Below, piece after piece: positions 1 to 5,369 of a stretch of 6,313 nt of DNA. The notes below the pieces were generated by a model. It searched no databases, was not told where the DNA came from, and saw nothing but the letters and a program-made list of their open reading frames with translations. Made by a program: the position numbers and the translations under genes. This DNA comes from DSBN01 sp041686355 (lineage in GTDB: Bacteria; Spirochaetota; Spirochaetia; DSM-16054; Sediminispirochaetaceae): assembly GCA_041686355.1 (NCBI GenBank), contig JAWLDZ010000109.1:1-6313 (forward strand). The letters run 5' to 3'. Position 1 is the first letter of the stretch. Every line of letters begins with the position of its first letter.

Positions 1-244
1 GGTAGGGCATAAAGCCCGAGGCTTTGATGTAGGTGAATCCTACCGGCACCGAAAGAAAATCACTAAGCCCGATGCTGGTTGAGAGGCCGGCCTCTTTAGA
101 GACACTGCCGCTTCCGTCCCCGGTAACAAGTGATTCAGGAAAGAAGAAGGAAAGTCCTCCTCCCGCCGACTGACCAAAACTTAAAGAAACTGTCAATAGA
201 AAAAGACCTATAATCAAAACTGCTCTTTGTGCTGTTCTTCGCAT
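1..244 (-). CDS. Sec-exported protein, 5' part only (possible envelope protein)
   Basis: This is a partial gene whose 3' end lies beyond the left edge of the window. Translation from the ATG at 244-242 gives 81 open residues. They begin MRRTAQRAVLIIGLFLLTVS, a basic start followed by a hydrophobic core, with a likely signal peptidase I site near LSFGQ-S (about residues 21-26). The mature part is rich in Gly, Ser, Phe and Thr (GGGLSFFF, LSVPVGFTYIKASG), with short alternating stretches like those of outer-membrane beta-barrels. The start is well supported by an AGGAGGAGA ribosome site 7-10 nt upstream. It follows the oxidoreductase on the same strand after a 110-bp gap, which is long enough for its own promoter. 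I do not recognise the family. Export is seen in the sequence; the barrel idea is inference from composition only. Confidence 0.8.
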   Translation of the reverse strand, partial: MRRTAQRAVLIIGLFLLTVSLSFGQSAGGGLSFFFPESLVTGDGSGSVSKEAGLSTSIGLSDFLSVPVGFTYIKASGFMPY

Positions 245-251
245 TTTTTGA

Positions 252-260
252 TCTCCTCCT
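252..260 (-). promoter_or_regulatory. Shine-Dalgarno of the exported-protein gene
   Basis: On the minus strand this reads AGGAGGAGA. It is a near-perfect complement of the 16S rRNA 3' end and lies 7-10 nt before the ATG at 244. It fixes the start of a gene that is too incomplete here to be recognised by homology. Confidence 0.8.
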
Positions 261-321
261 GTGTATAAACTTGCTATAAATCTTAAGGGGGAAAGGCAAA
301 AAAAGAAAGTGTTTTAACCGG

Positions 322-327
322 ATTATA
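322..327 (-). promoter_or_regulatory. Candidate -10 element for the exported-protein gene
   Basis: The minus strand reads TATAAT, a perfect sigma-70 -10 hexamer. It lies 77 bp upstream of the exported-protein ATG, in the 110-bp gap after the oxidoreductase stop. No good -35 hexamer is found 16-18 bp further up (AGAGCC at 17 bp), so this is a weak call. The rest of the gap holds a T-rich run and no convincing terminator hairpin. Confidence 0.25.
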
Positions 328-354
328 TCTGATGGAAAGCTAAAGGCTCTGGGC

Positions 355-954
355 TCAACCGGCCTTTGTTGCTAAAGCATCAGCTAATTGTTCCCCGGCC
401 TTGTAGGCGCGTGCTAAGGCCTGGGTGTCTTTTTTTACGGAGCCTAGGGCAAAATGACGGGTGATTGCCAGCTCGTCTATCAGGTCGTAGCCCATCACCT
501 TTAGGGCCTCGCTCATGGCCGGTATGGTGTAGCCCATCTCTGAGGCCTCCTTCTGTTCACATACTCCCACTGTCAGCAAGGCACGGTAGGTGGAGGCCAG
601 GCGGCAGGTGTAGGGGCCGGGGCGCGGGTTGGTAAACTCAAAATAGGGGTACAGGCGGTCGATAAAGGCTTTCATATAAGCGGTGATATTGTAGTTGTAG
701 GCCGGCGAGGCGGTGACCAGTCCCTGACAGGCTTCAATTTTCGGGTAGAGTAAATGCATCCCGTCGTAGAACCTGGTACAGGTTTTGTCCCGGCGGCACT
801 GTTCGCAGCCGATGCAGGGGTGGATGGCGTAGTCGCGCAGATAGACAATTTCGGTTTCCACCGACTTTGACTCAATTCCCCTGGCGATTTCCGCCAGCAG
901 GGTGTCGCTGTTTCCCTTTGGTCGCGGGCTTGCGCTTACAAGTAATGTTTTCAT
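355..954 (-). CDS. Flavodoxin-like NAD(P)H-dependent FMN oxidoreductase with four-cysteine motif
   Basis: This is a complete 199-residue cytoplasmic protein of the NADPH-dependent FMN reductase / flavodoxin_2 fold. The N-terminal beta strand MKTLLVSASP leads into the phosphate-binding loop SASPRPKGNS (residues 7-16), which holds the FMN phosphate. SPAYNYNITAYMKAFIDR (83-100) is the second family signature, around the flavin ring. Cysteines 47, 50, 53 and 59 form CX2CX2CX5C, the compact motif of iron-sulfur flavoproteins (Isf), so it may carry a [4Fe-4S] cluster. Many non-Isf relatives keep similar cysteines, so this is not decisive. The expected reaction is electron transfer from NAD(P)H to FMN and an unknown acceptor such as a quinone, nitro compound or metal. 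An AGAGGGAG ribosome site precedes the ATG. It starts 32 bp after the methyltransferase stop on the same strand, so the two are probably cotranscribed, although no functional link is evident. Confidence 0.9.
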   Translation of the reverse strand: MKTLLVSASPRPKGNSDTLLAEIARGIESKSVETEIVYLRDYAIHPCIGCEQCRRDKTCTRFYDGMHLLYPKIEACQGLVTASPAYNYNITAYMKAFIDRLYPYFEFTNPRPGPYTCRLASTYRALLTVGVCEQKEASEMGYTIPAMSEALKVMGYDLIDELAITRHFALGSVKKDTQALARAYKAGEQLADALATKAG

Positions 955-986
955 ACTGCTCCCTCTCTATTTTCAAAATTTATGTT

Positions 987-2003
987 TCAATCTATTTTTC
1001 GTGCCCTTTTTCCAGTTGTTTTTAAAGAGCCAGTGCTGCTGGTGCTGCTGGCAGTGCTGTTACGTTCCCAAAAGACGCCGTCCTCATAACCTTGGATGCG
1101 CTGGTTTGTGCGGGCAAGTTCCAGGCGTTTTTCGCAGAGGGCCGCGTATTCCGGTTCCCGTTCAATTCCGCAGTAGCTGCGGCCGAGCTTTTGGGCAACT
1201 ACCGAGGTTGTTCCGGAGCCTAAAAATGGGTCGAAAACCATATCACCCTCGCGGGAGCTGGCCAGAATTATCTTTGCTAAGAGCTTTTCCGGTTTTTGAG
1301 TGGGATGATCGGTATTCTCAGGCATCGACCAGTAGGGGATGGTCAGGTCTGTCCAGAGGTTGGAGGGGTGAGTGAGCCGGTAGGCGCCGGATTCGCTTGT
1401 CTGCCAATCCTTGGGTTTGCCCTGAGAGTCGCGGTAGGGGGCCATTACCCGGCGTTTAAGTTTGACCGCCTCCACATTGAAGTAATATTCATCTGATACA
1501 GTGGCAAACCAGATGTCCTCGGAGCTGTTCTTCCAGTTGTGTTTTGCCCCGCGGCCCTTTTCCCGCTCCCAGGTGATGCGGTTGCGGATGGTGAAACGGC
1601 GGTCAAGAACCTCTACTACTTCAGCAGTACTTCGCCAGTCGGTACAGACGTATATCGAGGCGCTCGGTTTGAGCAGGGGTGCCAGCAGGTCAAACCACCC
1701 TTCCAGCAGTTCGCGGTAATCGGCGGCACTCTTACGGGTGAATCGGCTGGAGTTGAACTGTTTGTACAGATTGTAGGGCGGGTCTACGAACAGCAGGTCA
1801 ACAAAGCCCTTGGGCAGGTGCGCAATGCTGTCGGAGAAGTCTCCCAGGATAGTAGAATTGCTGAGTTCCCCGAGATCGATAGGGGATGGTCTGTCTGCTA
1901 AGGACTTCTGGCTGATACAGCGCTGCAGCAGCAGCTCTTGCTCCTGACTGTCGAGGCTAAGTGTGCGGTTTCGTGGTGCTCGAGAGCGTCCGGTTCCGGC
2001 CAT
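987..2003 (-). CDS. Solitary beta-class DNA methyltransferase, probably adenine-N6
   Basis: This 338-residue S-adenosylmethionine-dependent DNA methyltransferase is of the N6-adenine/N4-cytosine type. Catalytic motif IV is DPPY (residues 74-77, in LLFVDPPYN). Motif X is HPTQKP (233-238) and the AdoMet-binding motif I is DPFLGSGTT (258-266). The order IV, target-recognition segment, X, I defines the beta class, and DPPY favours N6-adenine. The segment between about 145 and 225 should set the target site, which I cannot predict. Residues 1-50 are an extension with no motif. Residues 315-338 are a Ser/Thr/Ala-rich then basic tail encoded by imperfect CAG-like repeats. No endonuclease gene lies next to it, so it is either an orphan (regulatory or epigenetic) enzyme or separated from its partner. 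The ATG at 2003 is the only standard start before the conserved domain and has no Shine-Dalgarno. A promoter-like pair suggests a leaderless mRNA. Confidence 0.93.
   Translation of the reverse strand: MAGTGRSRAPRNRTLSLDSQEQELLLQRCISQKSLADRPSPIDLGELSNSTILGDFSDSIAHLPKGFVDLLFVDPPYNLYKQFNSSRFTRKSAADYRELLEGWFDLLAPLLKPSASIYVCTDWRSTAEVVEVLDRRFTIRNRITWEREKGRGAKHNWKNSSEDIWFATVSDEYYFNVEAVKLKRRVMAPYRDSQGKPKDWQTSESGAYRLTHPSNLWTDLTIPYWSMPENTDHPTQKPEKLLAKIILASSREGDMVFDPFLGSGTTSVVAQKLGRSYCGIEREPEYAALCEKRLELARTNQRIQGYEDGVFWERNSTASSTSSTGSLKTTGKRARKID
1031..1059. repeat. Imperfect 9-bp tandem repeat in the methyltransferase tail
   Basis: About three degenerate copies of a 9-bp unit, reading AGTGCTGCT, GGTGCTGCT, GGCAGTGCT on the plus strand, encode the STASSTSST stretch near the methyltransferase C terminus. 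The unit is a multiple of three, so copy-number change would alter tail length without shifting the frame. Confidence 0.5.
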
Positions 2004-2009
2004 GGAAAG

Positions 2010-2038
2010 AGTATATCTGAAAGGAGGTGTTATTTGAA
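2010..2038 (-). promoter_or_regulatory. Candidate methyltransferase promoter giving a leaderless mRNA
   Basis: On the minus strand, TTCAAA (2038-2033, 4 of 6 matches to TTGACA) and TATACT (2015-2010, 5 of 6 matches to TATAAT) are separated by exactly 17 bp. Transcription would begin about 7 nt after the -10, at or next to the A of the methyltransferase ATG at 2003. This fits the absence of any Shine-Dalgarno in front of that ATG: the strand reads CTCTTTCC there. It is by-eye promoter matching in an AT-rich region, so it stays a hypothesis. Confidence 0.4.
2020..2029 (+). promoter_or_regulatory. Very strong Shine-Dalgarno preceding the 2034 TTG
   Basis: AAAGGAGGTG is a full-length complement of the 16S rRNA 3' end, stronger than the site of any complete gene in this window. 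It ends 4 nt before a TTG codon at 2034, with its GGAGG core 6 nt before it. It lies 99 nt upstream of the dctP ATG, too far to serve that start directly. Confidence 0.6.
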
Positions 2039-2075
2039 GCGGAAAATTGGATTTGTCGCCATTGCAAAAGATTAG
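2034..2075 (+). other. Short reading frame upstream of dctP: leader peptide or 5' stump of a lost exported-protein gene
   Basis: From the TTG after the strong ribosome site the frame reads MKRKIGFVAIAKD and then stops (TAG, 2073-2075). It has a basic start (KRK) and a hydrophobic stretch (IGFVAIA), which resembles the beginning of a signal peptide cut short. It ends 53 bp before the dctP ATG. It could be a translated leader peptide, or a remnant of an exported-protein gene that once preceded dctP. Spirochaetal TPAT operons often carry a TatT lipoprotein gene beside the binding-protein gene. It could also be chance. There is no direct evidence of transcription, and the candidate dctP promoter overlaps its 3' end. 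Confidence 0.3.
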
Positions 2076-2090
2076 AAGGTATATTATTAC
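2062..2090 (+). promoter_or_regulatory. dctP: Candidate promoter of the TRAP transporter operon
   Basis: TTGCAA (2062-2067) and TATTAC (2085-2090) each match 4 of 6 consensus positions with a 17-bp spacer. Transcription would start near 2097, giving a leader of about 32 nt ahead of dctP. A second copy of TATTAC follows directly (2091-2096), so the exact -10 is uncertain. A promoter here would exclude the 2034 reading frame from the transporter mRNA. Confidence 0.3.
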
Positions 2091-2128
2091 TATTACTGGT
2101 AGGGTAAAGTACTAATAAGAGGGAGTGT

Positions 2129-3130
2129 ATGAATAAAAAGGGCATAAGTATTTTGGTGTTAGCTTGTGTGGTGGGAGTATCCGTTATTTCTGCCCGGCCG
2201 ATGGTGATCAAGCTTGGAAGTGCTGCTCCGGATAACAGTATCTGGGCGGATTCTTTGAAGGAACTGGCCAACGAGTGGCACGAGATTTCCGACGGGCAGA
2301 TCGAGGTTAAGATATATTTTGCAGGCTTCAAGGATGAGGCTGATCTTATCCGCAAAATGCGCTTCAATCAGCTGCAGGCCGGCATTGTAACCGGTTTCGG
2401 ACTGCAGGTGCTTTATCCAAATGTGCTGGCTTTAAGCATTCCTTTTCTTATTCAAAGCGAAGATGAGTTTGAGTATGTGCTCGATGAAATTGGTCCGGTG
2501 ATGGCCGAGGAGATCGAGAAGAAGGGTTTTAAGCTGCTTACATGGGCAAAGGCTGGGTGGGTCTACTTCTATACCAAAAAGCCCATGGTCTCTCCCATGG
2601 ATATGCGACAGATGAAAATCGCCTCCACCGGCAGTGAGGGTGGAGATTTGATGAACGCTCTGAAGAATCTTGGTTTTCATCCGGTAAAGGTGTCGAACGA
2701 AGAGGTGTTGCCGGCCTTGGCCAGCGGAATGGTGGAAGCGGTGTATGCAACCCCCCTTGCGGTGGCGGCCATGCAGTGGTTTGGTGTGGCCAACAATATG
2801 GCTGATATGAAGGTGGCTCCCTTTTTAGGGGGCATTCTCATCTCCGACCGGGTGTGGCAGCGAATACCGGAGGATATCCGGCCCCAGCTGATGGAATCGG
2901 TGGAACGGGTGGGGAACCAGCTCGACCAGCAGATCGGTGAGCTCGAAGATGATATTATTGAACAGATGAAGTCCCATGGACTGAGGGTGAACGACATTCC
3001 CCCCGAGGCGGTGGAAGAGTGGAAAGCGCTGTTTGAGAAGGGGCGTCAGCAATCGGGGGAGACTCTCTACTCGGAAGAGTTTATGCAGCGCTTAGAGGGT
3101 CTACTCCAAGAGTATCGATCCAGTAATTAA
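2129..3130 (+). CDS. dctP: TRAP transporter substrate-binding protein, atypical DctP type
   Basis: This 333-residue periplasmic solute-binding protein of the DctP family delivers solute to the TRAP permease encoded next. An N-terminal Sec signal peptide (residues 1-22) precedes IKLGSAAPDNSIWADSL, the usual DctP start, and the length is typical. LSIPFLIQSEDEF (102-114) and LPALASGMVEAVYATP (194-209) match the family's 'lPFLf.s' and 'aL..G.vD' segments. The odd point is at D158-A165 (DMRQMKIA), which lines up with the consensus D-l-k-G-l-K-i-R. Alanine 165 stands where nearly all carboxylate-binding members have the ligand-clamping arginine. 'GFR' is also replaced by GWV (143-145). The substrate is therefore probably not a simple C4-dicarboxylate or sialate. 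A GAGGGAG ribosome site at 2119-2125 supports the ATG. The weak lipobox-like VLAC13 is followed by more hydrophobic residues, so signal peptidase I cleavage near A22 is likelier. It is the first gene of a two-gene operon. Confidence 0.93.
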   Translation: MNKKGISILVLACVVGVSVISARPMVIKLGSAAPDNSIWADSLKELANEWHEISDGQIEVKIYFAGFKDEADLIRKMRFNQLQAGIVTGFGLQVLYPNVLALSIPFLIQSEDEFEYVLDEIGPVMAEEIEKKGFKLLTWAKAGWVYFYTKKPMVSPMDMRQMKIASTGSEGGDLMNALKNLGFHPVKVSNEEVLPALASGMVEAVYATPLAVAAMQWFGVANNMADMKVAPFLGGILISDRVWQRIPEDIRPQLMESVERVGNQLDQQIGELEDDIIEQMKSHGLRVNDIPPEAVEEWKALFEKGRQQSGETLYSEEFMQRLEGLLQEYRSSN

Positions 3131-3164
3131 TAAGCCTAACAGCCAGTAACCTCTTAGGTAGCAA

Positions 3165-5105
3165 ATGGAGCGGCCATTGTTCAAATTAGCGCCAAGATCA
3201 AAGACGAAGTCAACACCGGAGTCGGCATCACGCATAACTGGCATAAAAGGCGTATTGCTGAACCTCGAGAATGGTATTAACTATGTGTCCCTGTTTTTGC
3301 TGGCCTTGATTCCAGCAGTCGAGGTGGTGCTGCGGACCTTCTTTCGTACGGGCATTCCCGACTCTTCGGGCTATGTGTATCATCTTGTGTTTCTGCTTAC
3401 TTTCTTGGGAGGGGCGCTGACAGCCAGAGAAAATCGGCACCTCTCAATTGTTGCCGGAAACGAGCATCTGCCGGAGCGGTGGAAGGGTCCGGTTCATATT
3501 ATAAACTCCCATTTGGCAATTGCCATACTTACCGCTTTTGTGTGGAGCTCCCTCTCCTTTGCCTTGATGGCCTTTGACGGCTCGGCCAGGATCGGTATCA
3601 TCCCCATTCGATTGTTTATTCTGTTTATGCCGATCGGCTTTGCCGGGATAGCGCTCAGAATCCTGTGGTTGAGTTCGAACCGGACAGTTCCGCGAATAGC
3701 CGCGGGGCTCGGTTTTGTCTTGGGAACACTTTTAGCTTTTTCGAGCATCTATAACCTGCTGTTCTATTTTTATCCGGGCCTTCCCTTATACTTTGATACA
3801 CTCCTAAACCAGTGGTTCACTCTGATTGCACCGGTTTCGCTGGTGCTCATTATTGTGCTGATTGTCTCCGCAGGTTTGGGAAATCAGCTGTTTGTCGTAT
3901 TGGGCGGGGTTGCCTACCTTTTGTTCGCACGCACCGGCGGGGCTTTAGAATCGATTCCCAATGAGGCCTACACAATGCTCATTAGCGAAACGATTCCGGT
4001 GATTCCCCTGTTTACTCTGGCGGGCTTTATCCTCTCCGAGAGTAAAGCCGGCGAGCGCTTGGTTAGCCTGTTTCACGGTCTGTTTGCCTGGATACCGGGC
4101 GGCCAGATTGTCGCAGCGGTCTTGGTTTCGACCTTCTTTACCACCTTTACCGGAGCCTCGGGGGTGACGATTCTTGCACTCGGCGGCATTCTATATGTGG
4201 TTCTGCATAAAGAGGGCCCCTTTACTGAAAAGTTTACCACCGGTTTTCTGACCGCCTCCGGCAGTGTAGGGTTTCTGTTTCCCCCCAGTTTAACCATAAT
4301 CCTTTATGCGGTAGTCGCGCGTATTAGTGTGGTGGATATGTTTATCGGGGCCTTTATTCCCGGAGTAATTGTGATGGTCACTATGATGATGATCGGGATT
4401 GTGGTTGCCTACCGGAATAAGGTTCCTACCAGCCCCTTCAATTGGCGGGAGGTGCGGCAGGGACTGCGTGAGAGCATCTGGGAGCTGCTGCTGCCGGTAT
4501 TTATCATTATCTTCTATTTTGCCGGTATTACCACTCTGCTGGAGACCGCCTCTCTGGCGGTGGTGTACATTGCAGTAATTGAGACTGTGGTGCACCATGA
4601 CCTTCGCCTGCGGGACCTTCCCGGGGTTGCGGTAAAAGCGATCCCCATCATCGGGGGGGTGTTGATCATTTTGGCCATGTCCAGGGGGCTTTCGTACTAC
4701 ATAATCGATGCCCAGGTGCCGAATGTGTTAACCGAGTGGATCCAGCAGAATATCCAGTCGAAAATAATATTCCTGGTGCTGCTGAACATTGTGCTGATTA
4801 TCACCGGCTGTTTTATGGATATTTTTTCCGCCATAATGGTGGTCGCCCCGCTGGTTATACCCCTGGGAGAGGTCTTTGGGGTTCACCCGGTGCATCTGGG
4901 AATCATTTTTCTTGCCAACCTGGAACTCGGCTTCATGACCCCGCCGGTGGGCTTGAATCTGTTTTTATCTTCCTACCGTTTTGAGAAGCCCTTAAATCAG
5001 ATTTATACGAATGTGATCCCCTTCTTTGTGCTGCAGCTGGTAGCCTTGCTGGTCATTACTTATGTTCCGTGGTTTACGACTGTGCTGCTGCAGTTATTTG
5101 GATGA
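3165..5105 (+). CDS. dctM: TRAP transporter fused permease, DctQ-DctM
   Basis: This is a 646-residue inner-membrane protein joining both TRAP permease subunits. After a basic, Ser/Thr-rich cytoplasmic tail (residues 1-25), the DctQ part (about 30-172) has four hydrophobic segments and the signature SGYVYHLVFLLTFLGGALTA (68-87), then RENRHLSI. Linking membrane segments (about 178-235) lead into the DctM part (about 225-645). Hallmarks there are FTGASGVTILALGG (328-341), LFPPSLTIILYA (371-382) and GFMTPPVGLNLF (589-600), the two PP-containing hairpin regions that line the substrate and Na+ sites. It should import the solute presented by the binding protein using an ion gradient. It begins 34 bp after dctP with only a weak AGGT ribosome site 5 nt before the ATG, and probably relies on operon expression. 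Its 3' end overlaps the convergent 91-residue gene by 12 bp. No separate dctQ gene exists here. Confidence 0.95.
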   Translation: MERPLFKLAPRSKTKSTPESASRITGIKGVLLNLENGINYVSLFLLALIPAVEVVLRTFFRTGIPDSSGYVYHLVFLLTFLGGALTARENRHLSIVAGNEHLPERWKGPVHIINSHLAIAILTAFVWSSLSFALMAFDGSARIGIIPIRLFILFMPIGFAGIALRILWLSSNRTVPRIAAGLGFVLGTLLAFSSIYNLLFYFYPGLPLYFDTLLNQWFTLIAPVSLVLIIVLIVSAGLGNQLFVVLGGVAYLLFARTGGALESIPNEAYTMLISETIPVIPLFTLAGFILSESKAGERLVSLFHGLFAWIPGGQIVAAVLVSTFFTTFTGASGVTILALGGILYVVLHKEGPFTEKFTTGFLTASGSVGFLFPPSLTIILYAVVARISVVDMFIGAFIPGVIVMVTMMMIGIVVAYRNKVPTSPFNWREVRQGLRESIWELLLPVFIIIFYFAGITTLLETASLAVVYIAVIETVVHHDLRLRDLPGVAVKAIPIIGGVLIILAMSRGLSYYIIDAQVPNVLTEWIQQNIQSKIIFLVLLNIVLIITGCFMDIFSAIMVVAPLVIPLGEVFGVHPVHLGIIFLANLELGFMTPPVGLNLFLSSYRFEKPLNQIYTNVIPFFVLQLVALLVITYVPWFTTVLLQLFG

Positions 5106-5369
5106 GTTGCCGATTCCCAGCTCACCTTCCATCTGAAGGCGGAGAGAGTTGATGAACTCTTTGTAGTTTTGGTTCTCCTCCCGCAGACGCTTGATTTCGA
5201 AAATCATCCACGCAATATCTTCCTCTGCATTTTCCACATCATACTTATAGTGCGACCCTGCGTTGTAGCGCAGCCAGCAGAGCTGGTTGCCCTGCCGTTT
5301 TTTTCGTTCAAGAAGACGTTCAATCGTTTTGAGGCGGTCCTCGGGTTGATGCTCTTTCATAGAACTCAC
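5094..5369 (-). CDS. Small helical (coiled-coil-like) protein coupled to the pyrophosphatase
   Basis: This 91-residue, soluble, highly charged protein has no family I recognise. Two helical stretches are visible: residues 9-27 (basic, LKTIERLLERKKRQ) and about 47-86 (AEEDIAWMIFEIKRLREENQ and on), the second with heptad-like spacing of Ile, Met, Leu and Phe. They flank a short Trp/Tyr/His-containing segment (CWLRYNAGSHYKY, 31-43) that could be a conserved functional patch. There is no signal peptide or membrane segment. The GTG start shares GTGA with the stop of the pyrophosphatase gene, so translation is probably coupled and the two proteins made together. A GGAAAG-like ribosome site lies just upstream. 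An in-frame ATG three codons later is a possible alternative start. The stop lies within the 3' end of the permease gene on the opposite strand. An accessory or regulatory role is only a guess from position. Confidence 0.8.
   Translation of the reverse strand: MSSMKEHQPEDRLKTIERLLERKKRQGNQLCWLRYNAGSHYKYDVENAEEDIAWMIFEIKRLREENQNYKEFINSLRLQMEGELGIGNSSK
5366..5369 (-). promoter_or_regulatory. GTGA stop/start overlap
   Basis: The pyrophosphatase stop TGA (5368-5366) and the GTG start of the 91-residue gene (5369-5367) share bases. This is the usual geometry for ribosome re-initiation and supports the GTG rather than the ATG at 5360 as the start. Confidence 0.65.

Noticed and set aside
1031..1059. 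Phase-variation switch in the methyltransferase
   Set aside because: The repeat unit is 9 bp and imperfect, so copy change cannot shift the frame, and the copies are too degenerate to slip readily.
902..1901. Several plus-strand reading frames across the methyltransferase and oxidoreductase
   Set aside because: They lie antisense to two genes with clear motifs, show no recognisable domains and have cysteine/arginine-rich shadow compositions.
2002..2037. Plus-strand short frame MERVYLKGGVI ending in TGA overlapping the TTG at 2034
   Set aside because: It has no ribosome site, overlaps the methyltransferase start antisense, and is of a length expected by chance.
2159..2170. Lipoprotein lipobox (VLAC13) in the binding protein
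   Set aside because: The hydrophobic region before the cysteine is very short and continues well past it, while a plausible signal peptidase I site follows at A22. Spirochaete lipoboxes are loose, so this is not excluded.
3150..3160. Small hairpin ACCT-CTT-AGGT hiding the permease ribosome site
   Set aside because: Only 4 bp with a 3-nt loop, which is too weak to regulate translation.
5143..5162. Intrinsic terminator for the transporter operon
   Set aside because: The stem is 8 bp with one G-T wobble and is low in GC. The following T tract is interrupted (GTAGTTTTGG), and it lies inside a coding region. It is kept only as a candidate in a finding.
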